Shown: positions 51,897-61,429 of the stretch, piece by piece
Layout of the letters: every line of letters begins with the position of its first letter
How positions within the stretch are numbered: the first letter of the stretch is position 1
Assembly (NCBI RefSeq): GCF_002934545.1
Contig: NZ_PTJA01000006.1
Span: 248,001 to 312,000 of the forward strand
DNA: 64,000 nucleotides
Reading direction: 5' to 3'
From: Lacrimispora xylanisolvens
GTDB taxonomy: Bacteria; Bacillota; Clostridia; Lachnospirales; Lachnospiraceae
The notes under the pieces: model-generated
The model's database searches: none
Told to the model about the DNA's origin: nothing
The model's input: the letters and a program-made list of their open reading frames with translations, nothing else
Position numbers and translations under genes: made by a program

Positions 51897-53293
51897 GCTA
51901 TGTCACCTCCCAGCCCAAGAATCCGCTTTAAGGTATCCTGAGGCATCCCATTTTCAAGAAAGCGTTTCTGCAGACTTTGAGAGATGCCTTGTATTGCCTG
52001 ATGGCTTCCACTTATAATAAAGTTTCCGTCCTCTACACGGTTTTCCGTGATTTGAAACTGAAACAGGCTCCGATAGTTTCTTGTGCCATCCGGTAGGATT
52101 TCACACTCCATGATTTGCATCATTCGCCTTTTTTTATTTTCAAGCTGTTTTGCGAATACCACGATAGGAAATGCTTCTGTGACCAGATCCATGAGGGTGC
52201 TATCCGCCATATCGTATTTCCGCTTGCAAAGGGTAACCATACGGCGCCAGGTGGCTTCACAGGAATTTGAATGAATGGTGGTCAGCACAGTATGCCCGGT
52301 CCTGGCAGACTCCTGTGCGGCATATGCTTCCGGTCCACGCATCTCGCCCACACAGATAATTTCAGGATTAAAGCGCAGAGCCATATCCAGAAGAATATCC
52401 TGATCAATGTTCTGTTTTTCATTTTCACTGAACCGGGTCAGGGTATGGATTACACTGTTTGTAACTTTGCCGTCCTTTTTACGGATCAGTGCTAGTTCAC
52501 GGGAACCGTTTTCAATGGTAAAAATACGTTTATTGTCTGGGATTGTGGTAAGCAGCCAACCAGCCAGTGTAGTTTTACCGGAACTGGTAGCACCAGCAAC
52601 GCATACGGAAATACCATACCGCAGACATTCCGTAAGAAAATCCAGCATAGGTTCCGAGGCTGTGCCACCCCTGATAAAATCAGCTTTTTGCATACTCTGA
52701 GGATTTACGATACGAATGGAAGCGGCTACGCCTACATCCTCATCTACCACCGGGGATTTTAAAGCCGCAATTCGAATGTTTTTACTTAAATGTCCCAAGA
52801 TTGCAGGGCTTGCATTATCTAAAACCATACCGGATACATGAAGCATGCGTCGTACCACATTGACCGCATGTGCCGGACTTTCAAACTGTTCATCTAGTTT
52901 TTTGGTCACTCCGCTACTATACTGCACCTCAATATCATTCCAGGCATTAACATCAATTTCCTCAATTCCTGTACCAAAAACGTATTTAGTCAAGAAAGAA
53001 AACTCTGCCATTTCAGTGTAAAGGGCATCAACCAGCTGGGATTGTGACATTTCGGCAACTGCCAGACGGTAATCCTGAACATATTTGCTGATATAGCGCT
53101 TTACCTGGGACTTGACTTCTTCGCTATCTCCGTCGATGATTAACGTTGCATACTTGCTGGAAATATAGGATTGTACCTCTTTGAGTACCTGCCGGAACTC
53201 TCTGATCGCCCCTTCCGCAGAAAAAAACAGTTCCTGATTACCGTCTGTGCTTTGATTCAATAGGATATCCGTTTGTATGGGTTCTTTTCTCAT
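51893..53293 (-). CDS. cpaF: CpaF/TadA-type pilus ATPase
   Basis: A 466-residue secretion ATPase. Walker A is GATSSGKT at 234-241. LRFNPEIICVGEMRGPEAY holds the Walker B and Asp box region and GHTVLTTIHSN the His box. The N-terminal domain includes VFGTGIEEIDVNAWNDI. It powers pilus extension or retraction. It overlaps the CpaE-like gene by 4 bp and the TadB gene by 4 bp. Confidence 0.9.
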   Translation of the reverse strand: MRKEPIQTDILLNQSTDGNQELFFSAEGAIREFRQVLKEVQSYISSKYATLIIDGDSEEVKSQVKRYISKYVQDYRLAVAEMSQSQLVDALYTEMAEFSFLTKYVFGTGIEEIDVNAWNDIEVQYSSGVTKKLDEQFESPAHAVNVVRRMLHVSGMVLDNASPAILGHLSKNIRIAALKSPVVDEDVGVAASIRIVNPQSMQKADFIRGGTASEPMLDFLTECLRYGISVCVAGATSSGKTTLAGWLLTTIPDNKRIFTIENGSRELALIRKKDGKVTNSVIHTLTRFSENEKQNIDQDILLDMALRFNPEIICVGEMRGPEAYAAQESARTGHTVLTTIHSNSCEATWRRMVTLCKRKYDMADSTLMDLVTEAFPIVVFAKQLENKKRRMMQIMECEILPDGTRNYRSLFQFQITENRVEDGNFIISGSHQAIQGISQSLQKRFLENGMPQDTLKRILGLGGDIA

Positions 53294-54102
53294 ACGCCGA
53301 ACACCTCCTTTGCGATTTCTGTTATCTCCTTCCGAAAGCCCCGGCTGTCCTTAAGCGAAAGATCTCCAAGGAGGTTCCCATCTAATCCCAGCTTCTCAAG
53401 TTCATTAGAATGTGGAAGTTTAAAGGTTACATTGCCAAGCACCTGCTCAATATGCTCGCTTGCCTGATTTGGTTTTATATCAGATGCAACCTTATACTGT
53501 TTATCCGCGTCCCATTTCTGATCCTTTAGGAGCGGGAGCTGGCTGGACAGATAACTGATTGATTTCAAATCGCAGTTTACCAGCCGAAGAACGGAATCAG
53601 CCTCCAGAAGAGATACAGCGGAAAGAACATCATAGGCAATGTAACTGCTACAATCGATGATAATATAAGGGGCAATGACCCGCAGATGGTCAATTAATTC
53701 CGTCGCCAACTCCGTGGTATAGGGTGGGTAAGTATACATATTTTCCCCCTTCTTCATTCCTATGATAGTCAAATACTCCATCTTTTTGAGGGTAATACAA
53801 TTTTGACGGATAAGCTCATCTGTAATATGAGTTGCTGCCAAAATACTTCCGAGGGAACGTTCACATTCCAGATCTGTCGGCGCACATATGCATGGCAGCA
53901 TCGGTGCCGTCATGTCACATAAAAGCAACAACGCATTGCGTTTATGAGCAGCCAGATATTTGGCAAGCCGTACACTGACCGTGGTCTTTCCACTGCCAGG
54001 GCTGCCCCACACCGCTAACACCTGAACATCTGTATTTAAGTCCTCCTGAAATGGCTTCAGCTGATTCCTGAAAAAAAGACTTCCTTTCATAAAATTAATC
54101 AT
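53290..54102 (-). CDS. CpaE/TadZ-like P-loop ATPase
   Basis: A 270-residue ParA/MinD-fold protein. The P-loop is GSPGSGKT at 33-40, with LLLLCDMTAPML as the second motif and APYIIIDCSSYIAYDV later. It lies between CpaB and CpaF genes, overlapping both, as CpaE/TadZ localisation factors do. Its N-terminus lacks the receiver-like domain of classical CpaE. Confidence 0.8.
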   Translation of the reverse strand: MINFMKGSLFFRNQLKPFQEDLNTDVQVLAVWGSPGSGKTTVSVRLAKYLAAHKRNALLLLCDMTAPMLPCICAPTDLECERSLGSILAATHITDELIRQNCITLKKMEYLTIIGMKKGENMYTYPPYTTELATELIDHLRVIAPYIIIDCSSYIAYDVLSAVSLLEADSVLRLVNCDLKSISYLSSQLPLLKDQKWDADKQYKVASDIKPNQASEHIEQVLGNVTFKLPHSNELEKLGLDGNLLGDLSLKDSRGFRKEITEIAKEVFGV

Positions 54103-54979
54103 TCATTCCACCACTTTCCGGTTCTACAGCAGAATTGGCATATGTGTCCGTTTCAGAGCTGTCATTTGATGATGTATCACCAGAAGAACCATCTTCTGGC
54201 ACTGTACTATCTGCCTGAGAGGTACTGTTCTGGCTTAGGGAAGGATACAAAGCCTCCAATAGTTTACTTTGAATATCTAAAAACTTATCTGCGTTTTCTT
54301 TGCTGCCCCGATATGCAAGAGAAAGATGGATATTTCCCTCCGATTCCAACTCTGCCAGGATTTTCGCCTGATCCGGAGAAGCCAGCAGGGTCACAGAAGC
54401 AGGTAACTTCTTTTCTTTTTCTGCCGATAGATTGGATTCGGTGTTATTCTGATTTAAATCATAACCGGAGCTTGCAGTTACGCCAATTACCTCGATATAA
54501 GTCAGTTCCGGTGGAATCACGGTTGCCCCCTGTTTTTTATAATCCGGTGCTATGACACTGACAATATCGCCGGATGCCAGTTTGCCGGATAGCCCTTGTG
54601 CAAAGTTTTTGATACTGACTGATATAGCCTGTTTGTTTCCATCGAGGTCATATAAGTAATTATTTTCCTCTGCTGGAGCAGTCGCCAGTTTTGAAGTGAG
54701 AATATAATCACCAGGTGACAATGCAGTTACGGCGTACTTACCAATGGCAGAATTCATTTGCCGAACCACCTGTTCTGGTAGGTTGTAGCTGCCTGCTTCT
54801 ACCGCCTGAACCATATCTTTAGTAATCTCCTCTCCGATTCCAATCTCTTTTACCACCCGGACAATGGTTGCTTTCTGCGATATACTCTGGTTATAGAGAG
54901 GGGTGATTCCAAAACAGATAAGTAATGCCAGCAAAATACAAATAATACCAAGTACTGTGCGGTTCTTTAAAAAACGCAT
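54095..54979 (-). CDS. cpaB: CpaB-like SAF-domain protein
   Basis: A 294-residue protein from ATG 54979 (GGAGG 7 nt upstream). Membrane helix at about 7-28 (VLGIICILLALLICFGIT), then a SAF domain (IVRVVKEIGIGEEITKDM, PGDYILTSKLA) and an RcpC-like region (QAISVSIKNFAQGLSGKLAS, GDIVSVIAP). The Ser/Thr-rich tail is disordered. It is the periplasmic or wall-side assembly component of Tad systems. Confidence 0.85.
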   Translation of the reverse strand: MRFLKNRTVLGIICILLALLICFGITPLYNQSISQKATIVRVVKEIGIGEEITKDMVQAVEAGSYNLPEQVVRQMNSAIGKYAVTALSPGDYILTSKLATAPAEENNYLYDLDGNKQAISVSIKNFAQGLSGKLASGDIVSVIAPDYKKQGATVIPPELTYIEVIGVTASSGYDLNQNNTESNLSAEKEKKLPASVTLLASPDQAKILAELESEGNIHLSLAYRGSKENADKFLDIQSKLLEALYPSLSQNSTSQADSTVPEDGSSGDTSSNDSSETDTYANSAVEPESGGMND

Positions 54980-54990
54980 GAATGTTCCTC

Positions 54991-55416
54991 CTAACATAAA
55001 AAATAAGCTGCAAGGCAGCCAATTGAAAGAAAAGGTGCAAGGGGATATGATTTTTTTATATCTTTCCTGTGCCGTTTTAAAATCAGAGTATGGATCATAT
55101 GGAATGCCAGCATCAGAATCAGTCCTAAAATCATACCGGTCATACTCTTTTGAAAGCCCAATACCAGACCCACTGCGGCCGAAAATTTAATATCGCCTCC
55201 GAATAAACCACCCAGGAAAAGCGCGAGAAACAGAAACACTGCAGCGGTTAACAGTCCAAACAATTTTTCCGGTGTAAAGTCCAAAAGCCCGGTCAGAGCA
55301 ATTCCAAGACAAATCACGTCAGGAATGATCTGTTTTTTTGCATCCCATATGGTAGCTGCGACCAACAGCGCAACAAAAAAGCCGCCCTGCACCAGATGCG
55401 GCCAATCACTTACCAT
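54991..55416 (-). CDS. Prepilin peptidase (TadV/A24-like)
   Basis: A 141-residue polytopic aspartic peptidase. The catalytic Asp pair is in ATIWDAKKQIIPD and GGDIKFSAAVGL. It lacks the N-terminal methylase domain, as TadV proteins do. It should cleave the pilin encoded immediately upstream and the pseudopilins. Overlaps the pilin gene by 11 bp. Confidence 0.85.
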   Translation of the reverse strand: MVSDWPHLVQGGFFVALLVAATIWDAKKQIIPDVICLGIALTGLLDFTPEKLFGLLTAAVFLFLALFLGGLFGGDIKFSAAVGLVLGFQKSMTGMILGLILMLAFHMIHTLILKRHRKDIKKSYPLAPFLSIGCLAAYFLC

Positions 55417-55696
55417 AGTTGAACATATCTACAATGCGCTCTTTCAAAGTCGGGAGTACCGTTTCTCCAAATAGGGCATAGAGTCCCGACAACACCAACG
55501 CACCAATGACTACAGAAATTAGAATCTTAATAGCAGTATCCACAAAACCTTCCCCACGCTGGGAGTTAAGAAGCTTCCATGCGTTTGAAACAGTCAGAGT
55601 ATTTTTTGATTTATCAAATAGGGATACCAGCTTACTTTCAATAGTTGCAGAAATACCTGACATTTTGTATCTTACCTTATTTAATAGATTTCTCAT
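55406..55696 (-). CDS. Flp-like pilin (DUF6133 type)
   Basis: A 96-residue protein. A long leader of about 47 residues ends QRGEGFVDTAIKILISVVIG, where G/EGFVD matches a prepilin-peptidase site with Asp at position 5, and a membrane helix (ISVVIGALVLSGLYALFG) follows. The mature product would be about 50 residues, the size of Flp pilins. The motif is shared with the DUF4320 gene product. GGAGGG precedes ATG 55696. Confidence 0.7.
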   Translation of the reverse strand: MRNLLNKVRYKMSGISATIESKLVSLFDKSKNTLTVSNAWKLLNSQRGEGFVDTAIKILISVVIGALVLSGLYALFGETVLPTLKERIVDMFNYGK

Positions 55697-55749
55697 GACA
55701 ATTTCCCTCCAAAATAATTATTTAATAACAGATGATAAAATGTTGAATC

Positions 55750-56115
55750 TCAAAGCCCTGCCATTTGTATGCCAGTATCCTGTTCTGGCATTTGATCCGA
55801 AGTAGGCATCTCGGCTTTCCGCTGGTTTTGTTCATGATTTTGTGTTAGAACAAGATCATAAGCCTGGAAAACTGCCTGATTTAGTTGTTCCCGAAATTCT
55901 TTCGTAACCGGAAAGCAGATGTCCTTGTATTCGCCGCTCCCTGCCTTATAACTTGGCATTGCAATGAACAGCCCCTTAGTACTGTCAACAATTTTTACGT
56001 TGCGGATAGCAAAGCAGTCATTTAGGTTAACGGATGCATAGGCGCGAACATTACCGTCCCGGTGAATAGAGCCGATCTTCACGTCTATTTTCATAGGTGT
56101 TGTCTGTGAATCCAT
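55750..56115 (-). CDS. spoVG: SpoVG-family protein
   Basis: A 121-residue protein. Residues 8-85 match SpoVG: KIDVKIGSIHRDGNVRAYAS, FAIRNVKIVDSTKGLFIAMP and YKDICFPVTKEFREQL. SpoVG is a DNA/RNA-binding regulator. The C-terminal 35 residues are Gln/Glu-rich and end TGIQMAGL, an extension also seen in other proteins of this element. AGGAGG precedes ATG 56115. Standard gene of Clostridia ICEs. Confidence 0.88.
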   Translation of the reverse strand: MDSQTTPMKIDVKIGSIHRDGNVRAYASVNLNDCFAIRNVKIVDSTKGLFIAMPSYKAGSGEYKDICFPVTKEFREQLNQAVFQAYDLVLTQNHEQNQRKAEMPTSDQMPEQDTGIQMAGL

Positions 56116-56173
56116 TTGAGTTCCTCCTAGTTCTAGAATAAAAAATGCAGCCTTTCAACTGCAATGCTTGTAA

Positions 56174-56734
56174 TTATAAATTCATTTGCGGTTCCTGACC
56201 TTGCTCCTGTTGCGGCTCCTGAAAAGAAATTTCTTTGAAACCGCAGGTATCACAGTAGTAAAATGCACAGCCATTTTCATCGTACAACTCCAGCACATCG
56301 GATATAGAAAGGCTATGTCCCTGGTAGCCGTGTGGGTGGTCGATATTAAATTTCGTATAGAGTGCTTCCAAATCATTAGTCTCCACCTCGCCGTCATACA
56401 CTACCTGATAGCTGGCAGAGTCCGGCTCCCCGAAACGGCTTGTGAGCGTATCATAGCTAATGAATTTCATCATAATATCTACTTCGGGTGCAAGCTGCCA
56501 CACGCGGCAGCGTTTGAGCAATGATGCGTTGCCCTCCGGATCAATGGTGCCTGCCGCCAGTCTCTCAAAAGTGCCGGGCTTCCAGTCCACCTCCAGTCCT
56601 CTCTTTTCTGTAAGATAGGACTCCAGCTCATCGGTCTGAAACATGGGATCTACCACAGCTTTTTCTCTTGAGAGGTAACCAGCTATGTTGCCGTAATAGA
56701 GAATGCGGTTGCTTCTAATTTGAATGTTGCTCAT
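56174..56734 (-). CDS. YodL-domain protein
   Basis: A 186-residue protein from ATG 56734. Residues about 110-165 show the YodL-like segment: YQVVYDGEVETNDLEALYTK and HPHGYQGHSLSISDVLELY, followed by FYYCDTCGFKEI with a CxxC pair. The Gln/Glu-rich end is QEPQMNL. YodL domains are abundant in Tn1549-like ICEs; their function is unknown. Confidence 0.8.
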   Translation of the reverse strand: MSNIQIRSNRILYYGNIAGYLSREKAVVDPMFQTDELESYLTEKRGLEVDWKPGTFERLAAGTIDPEGNASLLKRCRVWQLAPEVDIMMKFISYDTLTSRFGEPDSASYQVVYDGEVETNDLEALYTKFNIDHPHGYQGHSLSISDVLELYDENGCAFYYCDTCGFKEISFQEPQQEQGQEPQMNL

Positions 56735-56764
56735 GAAAATTCCTCCCTTCAGATGCATTCACCC

Positions 56765-59700
56765 TTACTGGAAGTAAAACTCTACGCTGTATGTAATATT
56801 ACTCTTGTTATACATGCAATTGTGATTTGTGTAGTAGTAAAACTCCAGCTGACTGTAGATGCCAGGTGAAAGTGAACGGCTGAAGGTAATGCCGTTTGTG
56901 GTTGTTCCGTAATCCAGCTGATCCCACTGCCCGGTCAGGATGTTGTAGCCTCGGACACGGCCATAATCATTGCCGGAATGCCCGGATACTGGTGGCACAG
57001 TAAAGGTATAGTTGGTGATGGTTGCGCCGGAAATACCCTGCTCCAGAATCACTGACTCCGGACCGGTCAGGGTCATACCGCCACCGCGGTTTGGGTCAGC
57101 TACAAAGAATACAATGGCTGCCCAGGAGGATTCGGCTCCGGTGGAATCCACTGCTTTTACCCGCACCGCATTTTTGCCAAGCGGATACGCTGTGCTGATC
57201 TCAGCAGGACGTCCCTCCCAAATGTAGGTAATGGCATCTCCATCCGTATCTGTGCTGTAAGCAGTAATGGTGACAGGAACACCAGGGGCTATACTATTTC
57301 CGTTTGGTGTACGGGTAATGACTGGAGTGCTGGGTGCAGAATTGGTCACAGTAAAGGTAATATTCGTCCAGTCGGAATATAGCCCCCATGCATCTTTGGC
57401 ACGTACCCTAACAGTATGGGTACCCACGGAATAATAGCTGTCAGCAGTGTTACCTGAGTATTCCAGCGTTACTGCATCGCCATCCGGGTCTGTTGCTGAT
57501 GCAGTAATGTTTACCAACAGCTTACCGTTCCGAGCAGTTCTATAGACTGAGGCATCTCCGACTGGCTTATTCGGCGCATTATTAGTGACCGCAAAGCTCT
57601 GGGAATAGCTGAAGGTTCGGCCCATGCTGTCTGTAGTGCTGGCAGTCAGGACATAGCTTCCTGTGACATTAATAGAAATATTACCTCCGCTGTTAGATAG
57701 GTTTCTTGTATAGCCGGCGGTACTTCCTCCTTTTGTTAATGACCACGAAAGGATTCTACCGTCCAGTCCGGTAGCTGACGGCAGGGATACTTGAAAACCG
57801 GAACCAATATGAACGTTAGATGGAACTGTAAATGGGAAACTGGCAATGGGCCTGATGGTTCCGGTATTGGAAGTAAAGGTGAATTTTCGACTGTTGGAAT
57901 CAGTTACCTCTGTCACCAGCTTTACAGCTATTGTTTTGTCTGTAGAGATACGCAGATTCCCGCCATCAGCAGAAAGGGAGCCATCCGCATGCTGGGTATA
58001 GGGCTTTGCTGCCCCGCCATCCACTGAAAGGAGCCATACTATACTCATATTATCCAGCTCGGAACCTGTGGCATTGACCGCCATAGAATCTCCGCTGTAG
58101 GTCAATGCTGGAATAATTATGTTCATATCAGGGATTGGGTATACGGTGAAGCTTTGGGTTCTTTCGTAGGCACGGCCGGCAGGATCTGTCATTGTCAAAA
58201 TCAGCTGATACTTCCCCTTTGCAGGGAATGTAATTGTACCGCCCATTCTGGTAAGGGTTCCGGAGGCGTAGATTCCATAAGGCTCCAAGCCTCCTTCGTC
58301 CTGAATAATCTTCCAGCTGGCAGCGAGGTTCTCCAGGTCCGTACCGCTGACGGTGACTGTTCCGGCTTCACCTGTATACCAGACGAGAGGTACATTTAGT
58401 GTAATCGTAGGAACTGGGTAGACTGTAGTACTGGCACTGTAGGAAAATATCCGCCCCAATGCGTCCGTCATAGAAGCTGTCAGAGTATAAGTTCCCACTT
58501 CTTTAAAACAGATTTTCCCGCCATAGGCATTCAGACTGCCCTCCAGCGCATTGGTAAGTTCCGCAGGATTTCCAGCTTTTGTGAGCGTCCATTCTATCGG
58601 CAGTGTGTTATTGTTACCGCGGGTGCGCAGGTTAATAGTTCGATCGGTATGAGTCGCTTCCGGAAGTTCGAAAGAAAGAGACAGTACCGGAAGGACTTCG
58701 ACTTTCCCACCGTCCTCATAAAGAAAGACACGGCCGGTTTCATCCGTGATTCTTGCAATGAGCTCATAAACTCCGGCGTGCTTAAAGCGGATGGTGCTGC
58801 CGTTATTTGTCAGTGTACCATCAAGATAAGTCGCAAGATTCTGGAATCCAAAGCTATTCTCTAACAGCCATTCCACAGTTAAGCCATCCAAATCCATGGT
58901 TTTGGGAATCACAGAAACGGGGGTATCCGTATGGGCTGTTTCCGGCAGCTGGTAGGTAATACCTGGAACCGGATAAACCTTAATGGGTGAGGTATAGCTG
59001 TAGCTGCGTCCGGCAGGGTCTGTAAAGGCGGCTTTTAAAACATAATCTCCCTTTTTCTTAAAGCGGACAGTACTGTTTTTATCGGTCAGCGTTCCTTCAA
59101 TATAATCAGAAAGAGTGATGTCTTCACCGTTTCGGGTCAGTGACCACTGGATTTCAGAAGTCCCAAGATTCTGGAATGTAGCTTCTATCTGAACACTCTT
59201 GTCCGTGTGTGTAATTTCTGGCAGGTAAAAACCTACAGAGCCTACCGGGTAAATAATAATAGTTTGCGTAGCATCAAAGACTCTGTCGGTTTCATCAGTT
59301 AGCATTCCGGTAATCCGATACACGCCCTTGTCCTTAAATCGAATCTTTCCACCCGCATTGGTCAGGGAACCTTCCAGCTCGTCTTTGATTTCAGCCGATT
59401 CGCCGTTTTTCATTAAGCTCCAGACCACAGGTAGTCCATCTGCATTCGTTCTTGCTGCAGTAACTTCCAAGGCGGTATCGGTGTGAGACGCTTCTGGAAG
59501 CGTGAATGCAATCTCTGCTACGGGATAGACTCTTGTTCTTTCCGTATGGATAAAGATGCGCCCGGTTTCATCCATGACCGTGGCAGTAAGAGTGTATGTG
59601 CCCTTGCTTTTAAAGACAAAGCTGCCTCCCTCATTAGAGAGCGTACCGTCCAGAATATCGGCTGGCTGAACCGCTTCTCCATCCTTTTCTGCCGCCCACA

Positions 59701-60787
59701 CAATGTCATATCCATAGAGTGCTTCCAAAGAGTAGGCAAGCGTAACGGATTTGTCTATGTGAGTCGTTTCGGGCAGGGCAAAGATCAGGTCAATTGTCGG
59801 GTAAATGGTCACAGTTTTAACGAGCAGAGTTTCTTTTCCTCTGACATTTTTTGCAGCTGCGGTCAGGGTGTATTTCCCTGGCTCCCTAAACTGGAGCGTT
59901 CCTCCCTCCAGACCGAGAGTGCCGATACCTACAAGCTCCATTTGCTGTTCGGAGCCATCCGCAGCAATTTTCGTCAATGACCAGGAAAAGCTCTCCATGT
60001 ATTTCCATACCGGCATGATTTTAATTTCAGTATCGGTATGAGCGGTGACGGGAAACTCAAAGCGCACCTGCGTATCTGGATAGGAATAGGAGCCACCGCC
60101 GGAATCACCGCGGTCATCCGAATCCCGTCCGGGTTTTGGTGTAGGTGTAGGCTTCTCTGGCGTAGGCTCCACCAGAACAGGCGTAGTGGGCTCTGGGTTT
60201 GGTTTGGGTATTTCTGAGGTTGGAATAGGCAGCGGCTTTGTCTTATCAATCATTTTCTCTGCTTCGCCCTTGGTGATTGGTTTATTCGGCTTCAATTTGC
60301 CGTCATCCTCATCTCCAATAATGTCATCCTCCCTGCCGATAATGACGTAGCCCTTGTCACTATTTTTGATATCCTTGTCATCGTCATATCCACTGTGGCC
60401 TTTGGTATTCTTGGCTTCCTCATCCCTTCCGCTGATACGCACCAGCATCTTGATAATCTCTGCACGGGTAATGGGTTCATCTGGTTTAAAGCCATCTGGA
60501 TAATCAGCAGGATCAATGATCCCAGCATTGATGAGTGCCTCAATATACTTCTCCGACCAGTGACCGCGGGTATCCGGGAAGCTGGCTGTATCCTTTTTTG
60601 CATCCGCCGTATCCAGCGGAATGTCCCGTACTAAAATTGCGGCAAACTCACCGCGGGTAATGATTTCATCCTTCGGTATAAACAATTCCGGACGCTCCTG
60701 GGTATAAATAAAAAAACCGCCGCCAAGCAGCAGGAATAGAAGGAGGATGGCAAACACGCCGACCCTCTTCTTTTTTTTATCTGTCAT
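56765..60787 (-). CDS. Giant SLH and Ig-like repeat surface protein
   Basis: A 1340-residue protein. N-terminal membrane helix (FAILLLFLLLGGGFFIYT), then two to three S-layer-homology segments (ITRGEFAAILVRD, ITRAEIIKMLVRISG, ITKGEAEKMIDK) in residues about 40-190. A Pro/Thr-rich spacer follows, then about ten Ig-like repeats of about 85 residues, each opening LPExxHTDxxV and closing GxYTLTAxxTDxxGRxFxY, then two cadherin/FN3-like modules (DPDGDAVTLEY, DTDGDAITYIW) and a beta-rich end. It should be anchored in the wall and reach outwards, probably an adhesin for mating or the surface part of the Tad apparatus. Confidence 0.85.
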   Translation of the reverse strand: MTDKKKKRVGVFAILLLFLLLGGGFFIYTQERPELFIPKDEIITRGEFAAILVRDIPLDTADAKKDTASFPDTRGHWSEKYIEALINAGIIDPADYPDGFKPDEPITRAEIIKMLVRISGRDEEAKNTKGHSGYDDDKDIKNSDKGYVIIGREDDIIGDEDDGKLKPNKPITKGEAEKMIDKTKPLPIPTSEIPKPNPEPTTPVLVEPTPEKPTPTPKPGRDSDDRGDSGGGSYSYPDTQVRFEFPVTAHTDTEIKIMPVWKYMESFSWSLTKIAADGSEQQMELVGIGTLGLEGGTLQFREPGKYTLTAAAKNVRGKETLLVKTVTIYPTIDLIFALPETTHIDKSVTLAYSLEALYGYDIVWAAEKDGEAVQPADILDGTLSNEGGSFVFKSKGTYTLTATVMDETGRIFIHTERTRVYPVAEIAFTLPEASHTDTALEVTAARTNADGLPVVWSLMKNGESAEIKDELEGSLTNAGGKIRFKDKGVYRITGMLTDETDRVFDATQTIIIYPVGSVGFYLPEITHTDKSVQIEATFQNLGTSEIQWSLTRNGEDITLSDYIEGTLTDKNSTVRFKKKGDYVLKAAFTDPAGRSYSYTSPIKVYPVPGITYQLPETAHTDTPVSVIPKTMDLDGLTVEWLLENSFGFQNLATYLDGTLTNNGSTIRFKHAGVYELIARITDETGRVFLYEDGGKVEVLPVLSLSFELPEATHTDRTINLRTRGNNNTLPIEWTLTKAGNPAELTNALEGSLNAYGGKICFKEVGTYTLTASMTDALGRIFSYSASTTVYPVPTITLNVPLVWYTGEAGTVTVSGTDLENLAASWKIIQDEGGLEPYGIYASGTLTRMGGTITFPAKGKYQLILTMTDPAGRAYERTQSFTVYPIPDMNIIIPALTYSGDSMAVNATGSELDNMSIVWLLSVDGGAAKPYTQHADGSLSADGGNLRISTDKTIAVKLVTEVTDSNSRKFTFTSNTGTIRPIASFPFTVPSNVHIGSGFQVSLPSATGLDGRILSWSLTKGGSTAGYTRNLSNSGGNISINVTGSYVLTASTTDSMGRTFSYSQSFAVTNNAPNKPVGDASVYRTARNGKLLVNITASATDPDGDAVTLEYSGNTADSYYSVGTHTVRVRAKDAWGLYSDWTNITFTVTNSAPSTPVITRTPNGNSIAPGVPVTITAYSTDTDGDAITYIWEGRPAEISTAYPLGKNAVRVKAVDSTGAESSWAAIVFFVADPNRGGGMTLTGPESVILEQGISGATITNYTFTVPPVSGHSGNDYGRVRGYNILTGQWDQLDYGTTTNGITFSRSLSPGIYSQLEFYYYTNHNCMYNKSNITYSVEFYFQ

Positions 60788-60838
60788 GAGAGTACCTTCC
60801 TTTCATTTTTTAATAAAAATAGTTAAAGTATGTAATCT

Positions 60839-61426
60839 TCATAGCTTAAACTCCATGCCGCAATTTTGCTCCTGTTCCTTTTGATGTGCTTCCAGCATTT
60901 CCTGGGTCGGATAAAGGAGCTTTCCCTCCTGCATCTCAAATACGCAGAAGTCATTCCGGTCGCAGATCATAATCTTATGTTGGTAATCCATCTGCATTTC
61001 TATAAATTCCTGCATTTCCTTTTGGCTGCAAAGCCATACACCGGAGGTGTAGCGACCATCTGGCAGAAAACAATAGCCGCTGTACTGCGATTGATGGCTT
61101 TTTAAATCCAGCGCACCTGCCGGGCGTATCTGACTAAGCTGTAGCCTGGCATGGTCTGTTAGAATTTCCGGCTTTGCAATACCCATGATATCGCTGCGGC
61201 TCCAGCGGGTTTGCTCCCCGTTTTCCAGAGATACGGCAAAAACCGCCCGTCCGCTGGGATTGGGCTTGCTGCCGAAGCCTCCGGTACAAAAATACAGCTG
61301 ATTCTCCGCACTTCTATCATTTTCAGGCAGAGAGGAGGCGCAAAGAATGACAACCTTGCCAGCAATAGAAAAGTCATATCCAATCTTCCGGCAATCCAAA
61401 GGGGTGAAAAGCAAATTTTCTTCCAA
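60839..61426 (-). CDS. Conserved ICE protein, unknown function
   Basis: A 195-residue protein starting at TTG 61426, 8 nt after GGAGG, which overlaps the AbrB-like gene end. It contains VVILCASSLPENDRS, GGFGSKPNPSGRAVFAVSLE and WSRSDIMGIAKPEIL. The Gln-rich end is NCGMEFKL. Proteins like this accompany Clostridia ICEs; no fold is recognised. Coupled to the AbrB genes. Confidence 0.7.
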   Translation of the reverse strand: MEENLLFTPLDCRKIGYDFSIAGKVVILCASSLPENDRSAENQLYFCTGGFGSKPNPSGRAVFAVSLENGEQTRWSRSDIMGIAKPEILTDHARLQLSQIRPAGALDLKSHQSQYSGYCFLPDGRYTSGVWLCSQKEMQEFIEMQMDYQHKIMICDRNDFCVFEMQEGKLLYPTQEMLEAHQKEQEQNCGMEFKL

Positions 61427-61429
61427 GAC

